From Elymus sibiricus (Eukaryota > Streptophyta > Magnoliopsida > Poales > Poaceae), in contig CM077663.1 in assembly GCA_039707655.1 (NCBI GenBank), positions 433,459,830 to 433,523,829 of the forward strand: a stretch of 64,000 bases of DNA, read 5' to 3'. The notes below the pieces were generated by a model that was given only the letters and a program-made list of their open reading frames with translations, did no database searches and had not been told where the DNA came from. A program made the translations under genes and the position numbers. The stretch's first letter is position 1. Each line of letters starts with the position of its first letter. This document shows, one piece after another, positions 49,157 to 60,170 of the stretch.

Positions 49157-49775
49157 AAAAATGAAATGCCTTTGTAACAGACGAGTTTTCGTCTGAAACC
49201 CTTATTCTTCGAAAGAGATTGTTCATTTTGTACACGAAGTGCATCCAGTTTTTGCCGTAACCCTATCAACTTTTTAGCACATGTTATGTGGGTGAAATGA
49301 TGATACCATGCCAACTTGCAACCTTTTCAGAGTTCATTTGTAGTGCTTTTCAATTTCAGGGTCATTTAGCTCAAACAAATCAGTAAATGCATGAAAAATA
49401 GCAAATGAAGTCAGAAAGGGTTAAAAATTGATGGCGTGGCTTCGAATGGTGCATACTGAACACACAAAAAGTCTGGAGTTGAAATAAGTTTAAAAAAATG
49501 AAATGCCTTAGTAACACACGAGTTTTCGTCTCAAACCCTGATACTTCGAAAGAGATTGTCCATTTTGTACACGAAGTGCATCTAGTTTTTGCCGTAACCC
49601 TCTCAACTTTTTAGCACATGTTATGTGGGTGAAATGATGATACCATGCCAACTTTCAACCTTTTCAGAGTTCATTTGTAGTGCTTTTCAATTCCAGGGTC
49701 ATTTAGCTCAAAAAAATCAGTAAATGCATGAAAAATAGCAAATGAAGTCAGAAAGGGTTGAAAATTGATGACGTG
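49157..49775 (-). repeat. ~338-bp direct duplication downstream of the transposase gene
   Basis: The segment beginning AAAAAATGAAATGCCTT near 49157 recurs near 49494, with shared CGAAAGAGATTGTCCATTTTG and TTGCCGTAACCCT words, ending near 49440 and 49775. Divergence is low but visible. Confidence 0.85.
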
Positions 49776-49910
49776 GCTCTGGACATAATATTTCGACGCG
49801 TTTCAAATGCCAAAACACATAAGTACACTACTATTACAAAGATTCCCTCCGGTTTGTCCGAAGTGGGACTTTCCAGATATATAAGTCCGGAAACTAACTA
49901 GAGAAGCCGG

Positions 49911-52900
49911 TCACATCCCAGAGTGGGATCTTTGGGTATAAAACTTTTTCTTCGCGTGTGTCCCTTTGTGTCGTAACCATGGACAGTCTTCATCGTTTAA
50001 CTTGATGCTCGGGTCAACATTCACTCTGAAGGGAGCAATTTCATGAAACTTTTCATAATCTTCTGACATGTTTGTCTTGTCCTCCACTCCCACGATGTTT
50101 CTTTTCCCTGAAAGAACTATGTGGCGCTTTGGCTCATCGTATGATGTATTCGCTTCCTTATCTTTTCTTTTTCTCGGCTTGGTAGACATGTCCTTCACAT
50201 AGAAAACCCGCGCCACATCATTGGCTAGGACGAATGGTTCGTCTGCGTACCCAAGATTGTTGAGATCCACTGTTGTCATTCCGTACTGCGGGTCTTCCTT
50301 TACCCCGACTCTTGTCAGATTGACCCATTTGCACCGAAACAAAGGGACCTTCAAACCAAGTCCATAGTCAAGTTCCCATATCTCCTCTATGTAACCATAA
50401 TATGTGTCCTTTGGCCTATTGGTGTTTGCTGCATCAAAGCAGACACCACTGTTTTGGTTGGCGCTCTTTTTATCTTGGGCGATCGTGTAAAATGTATTCC
50501 CATTTATCTCGTACCCTTTGAAAGTCAATATTGTCGAAGATGGTAACTTGGACAGCAAGTACAGGTCATCTGCAACAGTGTCGTCATGCATGAGACGTGT
50601 CTGCAACCAACCGGCGAAAGTCACCGTTTGTTCATGTGTAATCCAGTCGTCAGACTGCTCCGGGTGTTTGGAGCGTAGAATATTCTTGTGTTGCTCGATA
50701 TACGGAGCCACCAAGGCGGAACTTTGTAGAACTGTGTAGTGTGCTTGTGCCAAAGAATGCCCGTCCTGGCATATTACTGAATTCTTTCCTAGCGTGCCTT
50801 TTCCACCCAGTCTGCCCTCATGCCGCGATTCAGGAACACCAATCGGCTTAATGTCAGGAATAAAGTCAACACAAAACTCAATGACCTCCTCTGTTTCATG
50901 GCCCTTGGAGATGCTTCCTTCTGGCCTAGCACGATTATGAACATATTTCTTTAAGACTCCCATGAACCTCTCAAAGGGGAACATATTGTGTAGAAATACA
51001 GGACCCAGAATGGCAATCTCCTCGACTAGGTGAACTAGGACGTGCGTCATGATATTGAAGAAGGATGGTGGGAACACCAACTCAAAACTGACAAGACATT
51101 GCACCAAATCATTCTCTAACCTTAGTAGGATTTCTGGATCGATTACCTTCTGAGAGATTGCATTGAGGAATGCACATAGCTTCACAATGGCTAATCGAAC
51201 GTTTTCCGGTAGAAGCCCCCTCAATGCAACCGGAAGCAGTTGCGTCATAATCACGTGGCAGTCATGAGACTTTAGGTTCTGGAACTTTTTCTCTGCCATA
51301 TTTATTATTCCCTTTATATTCGACGAGAAGCCAGACGGGACCTTCATACTGAGCAGGCATTCGAAGAAGATTTCCTTCTCTTCTTTGGTAAGAGCGTAGC
51401 TGGCATGACCCTGAAACTGCTTTGGATCCATGCCGTCTTCTCCGTGCATACGTTGCTGGTCCTCCCGTGCCTCCGGTGTATCTTTTGTCTTCCCATACAC
51501 GTCCAAGAAGCCTAGCAGGTTCATGCAAAGATTCTTCGTCACGTGCATCACGTCGATTGCAGAGCGGACCTCTAGGTCTTTCCAATAGGGTAGGTCCCAA
51601 AATATAGATTTCTTCTTCCACATGGGTGCGCGTCCGTCAGCGTCATTCAGAAAAAGATTGTCCGCCAGGACCCTTTCCAAAGATTACTTTTAAATCCTTG
51701 ACCATATCAAGTATATCATCACCAGTACGGTGGCGAGGCTTCTTCCGGTGATCTGCCTCACCTTTGAAATGCTTGCCTTTCTTTCTTACGGGATGCCTGC
51801 TCTGAAGAAATCGACGATGCCCCAGGTACACATTCTTCTTACATTTATCCAAATATATACTGTCGGTATCATCTAAACAGTGCGTGCATGCGTGGTATCC
51901 CTTGTTTGTCTGTCCTGAAAGGTTACTGAGAGCAGGCCAATCATTGATGGTTACAAACAGCAACGCATGTAGGTCAAATTCCTCCTGTTCTTTCTCATCC
52001 CACGCACGTACACCTTTTCCATTCCACAGCTGTAAAAGTTCTTCAACTAATGGCCTTAGGTACACATCAATGTCGTTGCCGGGTTGCTTGGGGCCTTGGA
52101 TGAGCACTGGCATCATAATGAACTTCCGCTTCATGCACAACCAAGGAGGAAGGTTATAGATACATAGAGTCATAGGCCATGTGCTATGATTGTTGTTCTG
52201 CTCCCCAAAAGGATTAATCCCATCTGCACTTAAACCAAACCATACGTTCCTTGCGTCCTTTGCAAAGTCCTTCCACTTTCTCTCGATTTCTCTCCACCGC
52301 GATCCGTCAGCGGGTACTCTCAACTTCCCGTCTTTCTTACGGTCTTCGTTGTGCCATCGCATCAACTTGGCATGCTCTTTGTTTTGGAACAAACGTTTCA
52401 ACCGTGGTATTATAGGAGCATACCACATCACCTTGATAGGAATCTTCTTCCTGGGGCGCTCGCCCTCAACATCACCAGGGTCATCGTGGCCGATCTTATA
52501 GCGCAATGCACAGCATACCGGGCATGCATTCAAATCCTCGTACTCACCGCGGTAGAGGATGCAATCATTATGGCATGCATGTATCTTCTGCACCTCTAAT
52601 CCTAGAGAGCAGACAACCTTCTTTGCTTCGTATGTACTGTCGGGCAATTCGTTGTCCTTTGGTAGCTTCTTCTTTAACATTATCAGCAACTTTTCAAATG
52701 CCTTGTTAGATACACCATTCTCTGCCTTCCATTGCAGCAATTCCAGTGTGGTACCCAGCTTTTTCTTGTCATCTTCGCAATTTGGGTACAACAATTTCTT
52801 GTGATCCTCTAACATGCGCTGCAACTTCAGCTTCTCCTTTTCACTTGCGCAGTTTCTCTTTGCATCGGCAATGGCCCGACCAAGATCATCAGCGGGCTCA

Positions 52901-53277
52901 TCTGATGCCTCTTCTTCAGCTCCTTCCCGCATTGCCGGCTCAGCTTCTTCCCCCATTGTTGTACCATCGTATTCATGGAACCCATGGCCAGGATAGCTGT
53001 CGTCATCCTCTTCTTCTTCATTCTCTTCCATTAGGACCCCTCTTTCTCCGTGCTTGGTCCAACAGTTATAGCCGGACATGAAACCGAACTCAAACAGGTG
53101 GACGTGAATGGTTCTTGAGTTAGAGTAATTTCGATCATTCTTACAGCCAGCACATGGAAAATACATAAAACCATCCGCCCGCTTGTTTGCCTCAGCCGCA
53201 ACCAGAAAAGTATGCACGCCATTAATGAACTGGGAAGAGCATCGGTCATCGTACATCCATTGCCGGCTCATCTTCAT
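49911..53277 (-). pseudogene. TNP2-type CACTA transposase, one frameshift
   Basis: Transposase that cuts CACTA ends. From MKMSRQWMYDD (ATG at 53277) the N-terminal transposase-associated domain reads FMYFPCAGCKND and HLFEFGFMSGYNCW. An acidic/coiled stretch follows, then the TNP2 core: HACHNDCILYRGEYEDLNAC, GLSADGINPFG, WPMTLCIYNLPPWLC and HACTHCLDDT. Near 51650-51670 a T run (CTTTTTCTG in coding sense) shifts the frame; the second ORF (51680-49911) continues with WDLPYWKDLEVRSAIDVMHV, a DUF4218-like part (CHVIMTQLLPVALRGLLPEN) and a DUF4216-like part (YYGYIEEIWELDYGLGLKV). Without the single indel it would be one ~1,110-residue protein, normal for the family. No other disabling change was seen. 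The gene starts 74 bp after the small coiled-coil ORF. Confidence 0.9.
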
Positions 53278-53350
53278 TACACAACACCGAAAAGACCAAA
53301 TTAATACAAGTTCATACACACTTGTTCTCATAAAACAACATACAAACTCT

Positions 53351-53799
53351 CTAGCTAAAGCATTTAAATGCAACAACAAATGCGATCAAGATCGCAACTA
53401 AGGTAACAATTGATCCAACAGCATAGTGATACCAAGCCTCACTATCAATGGCATATTTTTAAAATTTTCTAATCTTCAAGCGCATTGCATCCATCTTGAT
53501 CTTGTGATCATCGACGACATCGGCAACATACAACTCCAGTTTCATCTTCTCTTCTTCAACTCTTTTCAATTTTTCTTTCAAATACTCGTTTTTTTTCAAC
53601 TAAATTTAACTTCTTGACAAGAATATCTATGTCGGTTGCAATTTCCGGTTCACATACCTCCTAGATAAAAATATTTATGTCAACTTGATGGGCATAATTG
53701 TCATAACACGAAATGCAACAAATAGTTATAAAAGAGAGTATATACCACATCCGAATCATAAACCGGACGAGGGCCGACGGGGACGGATATCAAAACCAT
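53351..53799 (-). pseudogene. CACTA-associated coiled-coil/membrane protein, frameshifted
   Basis: Two exons on the minus strand. Exon 1 (53799-53746) encodes MVLISVPVGPRPVYDSDV; exon 2 runs 53660-53351, starting EVCEPEIATDIDILVKKLN, then a Lys/Glu/Leu coiled coil (EEEKMKLELYVADVVDDHK) and a C-terminal hydrophobic segment YAVGSIVTLVAILIAFVV before the TAG at 53351. An A8 run in the coil changes the frame and a TAA follows KIRKF, so the copy is broken. The position, just upstream of the transposase and nearest the right end, fits a CACTA accessory gene. I recall similar ORFs beside Triticeae CACTA transposases, but no function is known to me. Confidence 0.65.
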
Positions 53800-54299
53800 G
53801 CCACTATGTATAACAAACAACCATATAGGTAAGAAAACTATACAAGTAACTATCTAAATCTTACAAACATGATTTTTTTATTATAAAAAGGATAAGAACA
53901 AGAGGCTCACCAAGGTGGTGCCGGCGACGGGACGGTGCGGGCGATCGACGGTGTTAGGACGGGGACGGGAAGGCACTAAGTAAACCACACCTACACATGC
54001 AAAGTAAGAAGTTAATTTGAGCTCAAATTGCATATAAATCAAATAAACTACCACATATAAATACTTCCAAACTAAAACCCACAAATCACTATACTTATAG
54101 AGCATTGCAAGAGCTAATCTAGCAATGAGAGATGAAAGGACAAAGTTGCTAACCTTTGTGAACACTTGGATGGATGGGGTGCCTCCAAATCTTGACAAAT
54201 TTTGGCAAAAATGGAGGTGAGCTCGAGCAAGGGGAAGAACAAAGGAGAGGAAGAAGGGGAAAAACAGGGAGGAGTGTGCTCGGGCTGGCCGAAGGGTTC
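53800..54299 (-). promoter_or_regulatory. Leader and promoter region of the CACTA transcription unit
   Basis: Between the first accessory exon and the right subterminal repeats. A TATA-like CCTATATGAACC (minus strand, ~54298-54306) would start transcription near 54270 toward the genes. Additional upstream exons cannot be excluded. Confidence 0.35.
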
Positions 54300-54590
54300 A
54301 TATAGGGGATCTTTAGTCCCGGTTCGTGACACAAACCGGGACTAAAGGTGAGCCTATAGTCCCGGTTCATGCCACGAACCGGGACTAAAGGTGATCGTGG
54401 GGCCCCAGGCTGACACCAGCCTGCCACCACCCTTTTAGTCCCGGTTCGTGTTACGAACCAGGACTAAAGGTCCGGAATGAACCGGGACTAATGATGCCCG
54501 TCCCGAACCGGGACTAATGGTCACATTAGTGCTGGTTCAAAACCAGACCGGGACTAATGCTTTGGACAAAATGTCTGTTTTCTACTAGTG
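54300..54590. repeat. CACTA right subterminal repeats and terminal inverted repeat
   Basis: At least eight CTTTAGTCCCGGTTC / GAACCGGGACTAAAGG motifs, several as hairpins around GTGACACAA or ATGCCAC, then the TIR ending CTACTAGTG at 54590. Confidence 0.92.
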
Positions 54591-54593
54591 TAA

Positions 54594-55995
54594 TATGAAT
54601 AACAGAGACAATGTCTTGACATGCATTACTATCGAGTACAACTCACAAGTGTAAGGACATAAGCAACATAAGTACGAATGAACTATAATATGAATTCATA
54701 TACACACTATGCATCTAGTTATATTATCACAACAACATGGCATGGTATTGGTAGAGCATGAATGAACTCTAATTACTAAAAAAATATGAGATCATTAGCA
54801 ACAAGCAGGTATCTACTAACACGCATAAGCTACCATATGAGTGATCATAATATAAACTACCAATCTTATAACACATGGGCATACAATAAAGAATGCATTC
54901 GACTTTAGCAAGTGCTAACATGGCACGATAATAAACTAAGATGCGGAAACACATATTTTAGCAACCAAGATGTAAATAAGCTATGATCTATACCACACTG
55001 ATAAATTATATGACGCAATACAAATATAACCATGACATAAAGCATCAAACGATGTAATCTTCGATAGTAACATCTACAACACAAGGGAAACAATTAGGCA
55101 ATAATGTTCTATGCAATGAACTACAATGCACTCGTTTCCAAACAAGGCATTTCATTTGGCATCTAGCATGAAGAAAACTATGCAACAACATGTGTTATAA
55201 ATAGACATACATCTACTATAGACATAGAACTATTTGCAACCAATAAAACATACATGCAACATGGGAGAAGATGAACATATAAAACATACCGAATTAATAA
55301 ACCTTCATGCTAAACGAAACTAAAATAATTAAAACATGAATAATTCCATGACTAGATAATAAAGAAACACCTAGAACAATTCTAAGGAATTATAAGCACG
55401 ATGAACATTCACCAAGTAGTAATAAAGATTATCCTAACGATGATCCGCAACTAATTAGAATAATAACACCCGCCAAGCATGTACGAACAAGGATAATATG
55501 GTACACCAAATCAACTCCTACACATGGGAATAATAGACAAGAGCGTACAAAGGCATATAATACTACCACATGATGCATGAAATTATCTAGATGAAAACAT
55601 ACAAGAGTGCACTTAATAATTTAAAACATACACTCAATCAATCGATTAACCCGCATGATACTCCTAAAATTATGAGGTGAATACCATGCACACCTATGCA
55701 TATCATGAACACATGAAAATTAACATATCATGCACATGCATGTAGTTCAATTCTCATTTGAATCAAACCCAAGTCTAATATGTTCAAAATTAATAAACAC
55801 CACATATGGTATAACTAAAATAAAGCAACAACACTTCTAGGATTATGACATAATTAGAAACGAGTCCTACACATATCACGAACGTAATGCCCACTAACAA
55901 GAAAAGTTTACCACATTAAAAGCACTATCAGATTAGGCTAAAATGGTAATGCTAAATCTATACTAAATCGGATTGTCCCCACAAGTAATCTCACT
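54594..55995 (-). other. Outer element, continuation of the A/C-rich arm
   Basis: Same texture as 22000-23893 (ACATGAA, AACATAC, CATGCA words). No gene seen. Confidence 0.5.
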
Positions 55996-56405
55996 CCACC
56001 GTGAGATTGCTACCGCCATATGGAACATTTCTTATGTTGAGGATAAGATCATCCGATGGGTAGAAAATAAGAGACAAGCCGATGCCATCATATGGACTCG
56101 GTTTTGGACGTGTGTGGCCAACGAGGTAGATAGGCTGAATCATGATGTTTAGGAGATGCTACAAGTGATGTTGGGAAGGCATGCGAAAAGGGATTGGGCA
56201 GAAACTCACCGAGCGTGGCAAATCGGTGCGATGAACTTGACGAACAGTGTACACGTGTGTACAAGCGGAATTCTTCGCCTGTGGTTGACGGATCGTGTTC
56301 TTTCTTCTCTGAATGGTGTTTTGGCAAGTAGGAGAATGTTCTGGCGCAAGGACTTGGATGGAGGTGGGCTTCTTTATCGGGATGGAGTGCCGCCGTCCAT
56401 GTAGC
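55996..56405 (+). pseudogene. Unidentified broken reading frame
   Basis: A plus-strand frame open from about 56003 to 56402 with one TAG near 56148. It reads HREIATAIWNISYVEDKI, IRWVENKRQADAIIWTRF, then after the stop KRDWAETHRAWQIGAMNL. The composition (Trp-rich, mixed charge) looks protein-like and differs from its surroundings. I do not recognise the family. It may be a captured gene fragment or a decayed transposon ORF. An overlapping minus-strand ORF (56088-56666) is also open and cannot be excluded as the real one. Confidence 0.3.
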
Positions 56406-56795
56406 TTCAAAGTTCATGGAGATGTCTTCCTGAGAGGAGGAAGGGAGAGGGCATGGTTTCTGCGGGAATGGAAGAGGAGGTCGAGGCACACAATATGGTG
56501 GCCTCAGTTTTAAGAACGGTGGAGAGTTTATGGGAATTAGAGAACGGCAGGAGTCATGGCTGCAGCGTTTAATCTTCTCTGTTTCTCTGTATGTGCGTGT
56601 ACCTGTGAGCGAAGGAATATGAAGCGCTAGAGGCTGACGCTGAGAGATGTGCCAAGCGGAGACCAACAGACCGAGTTAGAGAGAGTGGAAATTAAATGAG
56701 GAGGCAGTGATGAGTAGCGCCCGCGCGCTATGCGGGCGGGCATAGCGGCCGGCAGTTAAGGAAGTGCCCCCCTGTTTGTCCCCACCCAGGTGCTT

Positions 56796-56854
56796 AAAAA
56801 GGCATGTTCACATTTTTTTTTCCTTTCAAAAAAAAAAAAAAAAGGCACGTTCAC
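56796..56854 (+). mobile_element. Second ultra-short poly(A) stub with 16-bp duplication
   Basis: AAAAAGGCA(T/C)GTTCAC occurs at 56796-56811 and 56839-56854 with one mismatch. Between them is a 27-nt piece: A, nine T, CCTTTC and eleven A. The CTTTCAAAA end fits a LINE 3' tail. Confidence 0.5.
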
Positions 56855-57170
56855 CCTCCTCTCGTTGCCAAGTCCCGACAAACACAGCAGGCCATGTGAA
56901 AACAGCATCCTTTCCCCTCACGTGATCCTCCCTCTTCACCTCACAGCACTAGAAAAACCCTACGCCCCACGAGCCCAGATCCCCATGCAACTTCTTCTCC
57001 CCCCAGCCATCGGCGGAGGCCATGGCCTGGCAATGGGGAGCTCTCCTCACACAAAAAAATCAGAGTAAAACAGGGCGAACATAGAGCGAAAAAATGTGAG
57101 GAAAATTCTGAAAAACGGAAAGATGGGCAACTCTACGTGCTGATCAGGCAACAATCCTGGAGAGTTGTGG
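56855..57170. other. Unassigned, within the outer element
   Basis: C-rich then mixed DNA. A plus-strand ORF at 56790-57068 has no motif. Confidence 0.3.
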
Positions 57171-57173
57171 GCA

Positions 57174-57440
57174 AAGGTATTTGCAAAGATGGGCAAGATC
57201 CTCCCACTGGAAAAACAGCAAAAGGTAAAAGATTTGATCCAGGATTTTTTGGTCATGAACTTCCCCCCTAATCTTCTAGTTGCAAAATTTGCCCCCTGTA
57301 GCAAAGTGTTTGTATGACAGGACTTCCCACAAAAGTATTTGCAAAGATCTGATCCAGAATTTTTTGGTCATGAACTTCCCCCCGATCTTCTAGTTGCAAT
57401 GGCTGCCCCTGTACCAAAGTGATTGTATGACAGGACTTGA
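57174..57440. repeat. ~115-bp tandem duplication
   Basis: TTTTTTGGTCATGAACTTCC starts near 57245 and again near 57360; flanking GATC(T)AGTTGCAA, AAAGTG-TTGTATGACAGGACTT and TATTTGCAAAGAT words also repeat. Similarity is ~90%. Confidence 0.8.
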
Positions 57441-57759
57441 ATCTTGCCACTGTTCTTGCATACTGTAGTTGCAAAATTTGCCCCATGTAACTTGTAGAAC
57501 TAGAGTATCTTGTCTATTCTCTTACACCTTGCTTCTGCCAAAAAAAAGGAACAAGAAGCAGAGTTATTTGTGTTAGTAATCTGTTTTGTATGTTAAAAAC
57601 TGGTCAATAATCTGTTGTATTTGCTTACAAAAAAAGTGTAGTAAAATTCTAGTTGATTACAAGCAACACAAAGTAGCCAGGCAAAAAAAAGTTAGAAAAA
57701 AGGGTTAGGCAACCATTTTGCAACTACAATATGCAATATGCAAGTAGGGTTAGGCGAGA
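57441..57759. other. Unassigned AT-rich spacer
   Basis: Several A runs, no coding and no clear repeat. Confidence 0.3.
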
Positions 57760-60170
57760 AGTGGCGGCTTGGTATGACTGTGGTCGGCGGGGCTTTGGGC
57801 GACTTGGTCGTCCGTGTTAGGCGACATAGGTCATCGGGGTGGGCGAGAAGTGCCACACCCCCCCATTTGTGTTGAGGCGACTTTGTATGATGGTGGTTAG
57901 CGGGGCTTTGGGCGACTTGGTCGTCCGTGTTAGGCGAACTAGGTCGCTGGGGTGGGCGAGAAGTGCTATTCGTGTTGAGGCGACTTTGTATGACGGTGGT
58001 CGACGGGGCTTTGGACGACTTGGTCGTCCGTGTTAGGCGACCTAGGCCGCCGGGGTGGGCGAGAAGTGCCGCACCCCCCATTCGTGTTGCGGCGGCTTAG
58101 TACGGGGGTGGTCGGCAGGGCTTTGGGCGACTTGGTCGTCCGTGTTAGGCAACCTAGGTCACGGGGTGGGCGAGAAGTGTCGCACCTGCCATTCATGTTG
58201 TGGCGGCTAGGTATGACGATGGTCGGCGAGGCTTTGGGTGACTTGGCCATCCATGTTAGGCGACCTAGGTCACCGGGGTGGGCGAGAAGTGTCGCACCCC
58301 CCATTCGTGTTGTGGCGGCTAGGTATGAAGGTGGTCGGCTGGGCTTTGGGCGACTTGGTCGTCCGTGTTAGGCGACCTAGGTCGCCGGGGTGGGCGAGAA
58401 GTGCCGCACCCCCCATTCATGTTGTGGCAGCTTGGTACGGGGGTGGTCGGCTGGGCTTTGGGTGACTTGGTCGTCCGTGTTAGGCGACCTAGGTCGCCAG
58501 GGTGGGGGAGAAGTGCCGCACCCCCCATTCGTGTTGTGGCAGCTTGGTATGGGGGTGGTCGGCAGGGCTTCGGGCGACTTGGTCGTCCGTGTTAGGCGAG
58601 CTAGGTCACCGGGGTGGGCGAGAAGTGTCGCACCCCCCATTCGTGTTGTGGCGGCTAGGTATGACGGTGGTCGGCGGGGCTTTGGGCGACTTGGTCGTCC
58701 GTGTTAGGCGACCTAGGTCATCGGGGTGGGTGAGAAGTGTCGCACCCCCCATTTGTGTTGAGGCGACTTGGTATGACGGTGGTCGGCTGGGCTTTGGGCG
58801 ACTTGGTCGTCCGTGTTAGGCGACCTAGGTCGCTGGGGTGGGCGAGGAGTGCCGCACCCCCCATTCGTGTTTTGGCAGCTTGGTATGGGGGTGGTCGGCA
58901 GGGCTTTGGGTGACTTGGCCGTCCATGTTAGGCGACCTAGGTCACCAGGGTGGGCGAGAAGTGCCGCACCCCCCATTCGTGTTGTGGCGGCTTGGTATGA
59001 CGGTGATCGGCGGGGCTTTGAGCGACTTGGTCGTCCGTTAGGCGACCTAGGTCACCGGAGTGGGCGAGAAGTGCCGCACCCCCATTCTTGTTGTGGCGGC
59101 TTGGTATGGGGGTGGTCGGCGGGGCTTTGGGCGACTTGGTCGTCCGTGTTAGGCGACCTAGGTCACCGGGGTGGGCGAGAAGTGTCGCACCCCCCATTCG
59201 TGTTGAGGCGACTTGGTATGACGGTGGTCGGCTGGGCTTTGGGCGACTTGGTCGTCCGTGTTAGGCGACCTAGGTCGCCGGGGTGGGCGAGAAGTGCCGC
59301 ATCCCCCATTCGTGTTGTGGCAGCTTGGTATGGGGGTGTTCGGCAGAGCTTTGGGCGACTTGGACGTCCATGTTAGGCGACCTAGGTCACCGGGGTGGGC
59401 GAGAAGTGCCGCACCCCCCATTCGTGTTGTGGCGGCTTGGTATGACGGTGATCGGCGGGGCTTTGAGCGACTTGGTCGTCCGTTAGGCGACCTAGGTCAC
59501 CGGAGTGGGCGAGAAGTGCCGCACCCCCCATTCTTGTTGTGGCGGCTTGGTATGGGGGTGGTCGGCGGGGCTTTGGGCGACTTGGTCGTCCGTGTTAGGC
59601 GACCTAGGTCACCGGGGTGGGCGAGAAGTGTCGCACCCCCCATTCGTGTTGAGGCCACTTGGTATGACGGTGGTCGGCTGGGCTTTGGGCGACTTGGTCG
59701 TCCGTGTTAGGCGACCTAGGTCGCCGGGGTGGGCGAGAAGTGCCGCATCCCCCATTCGTGTTGTGGCAGCTTGGTATGGGGTTGTTCGGCAGAGCTTTGG
59801 GCGACTTGGTCGTCCATGTTAGGCGACCTAGGTCACCGGGGTGGGCGAGAAGTGCCGCACCCCCCATTCGTGTTGTGGTGGCTTGGTATGACGGTGATCG
59901 GCGGGGCTTTGGGCGACTTGGTCGTCCGTTAGGCGACCTAGGTCACCGGGGTGGGCGAGAAGTGCCGCACCCCCCATTCGTGTTGTGGCGGCTTGGTATG
60001 GGGGTGGTCGGCGGGTCTTTGGGCGACTTGGTCGTCCGTGTTTGGCGACGTAGGTCACCAAGGTGGGCGAGAAGTGTCGCACCCCCCATTCGTGTTGTGG
60101 CGGCTAGGTATGACGGTGGTCGGCGGGGCTTTGGGCGACATGGTCGTCCGTGTTAGGCGACCAAGGTAAA
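57760..60170. repeat. Tandem array of a ~112-bp GC-rich unit, about 21 copies
   Basis: The unit includes CGACTTGGTCGTCCGTGTTAG, GGGTGGGCGAGAAGTG, CGCACCCCCCATTCGTGTTG and GGTCGGCGGGGCTTTGGG. Successive anchors at 58691, 58803, 58915 and 59027 are exactly 112 bp apart; some units are 109-111 bp. From 58838 the units group in fours (starts 58838, 59283, 59729), a ~446-bp higher-order repeat. Long ORFs on both strands follow from the repeat and are not claimed as genes. Confidence 0.93.

Larger units (their letters stand above)
23894..54590 (-). mobile_element. CACTA (En/Spm) DNA transposon, interrupted by nested copia elements
   Basis: The left end begins CACTAGTAGAAAACAGAC and the right end is its inverted copy; about 25 bp match with one mismatch. 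TAA at 23891-23893 and 54591-54593 is the 3-bp target duplication diagnostic for CACTA. Both ends carry subterminal TTTAGTCCCGGTT repeats. Removing the copia insertion leaves ~12.2 kb, normal for large Triticeae CACTA elements. Genes run on the minus strand from the right end: small coiled-coil ORF, TNP2-type transposase, a short ORF, then the Ulp1-containing gene. Frameshifts and stops make this copy non-autonomous. Confidence 0.93.

Noticed and set aside
57760..60170. CRISPR-like or coding array
   Set aside because: Units are contiguous ~112-bp tandem copies without unique spacers, in plant nuclear DNA; the ORFs follow from the repeat.
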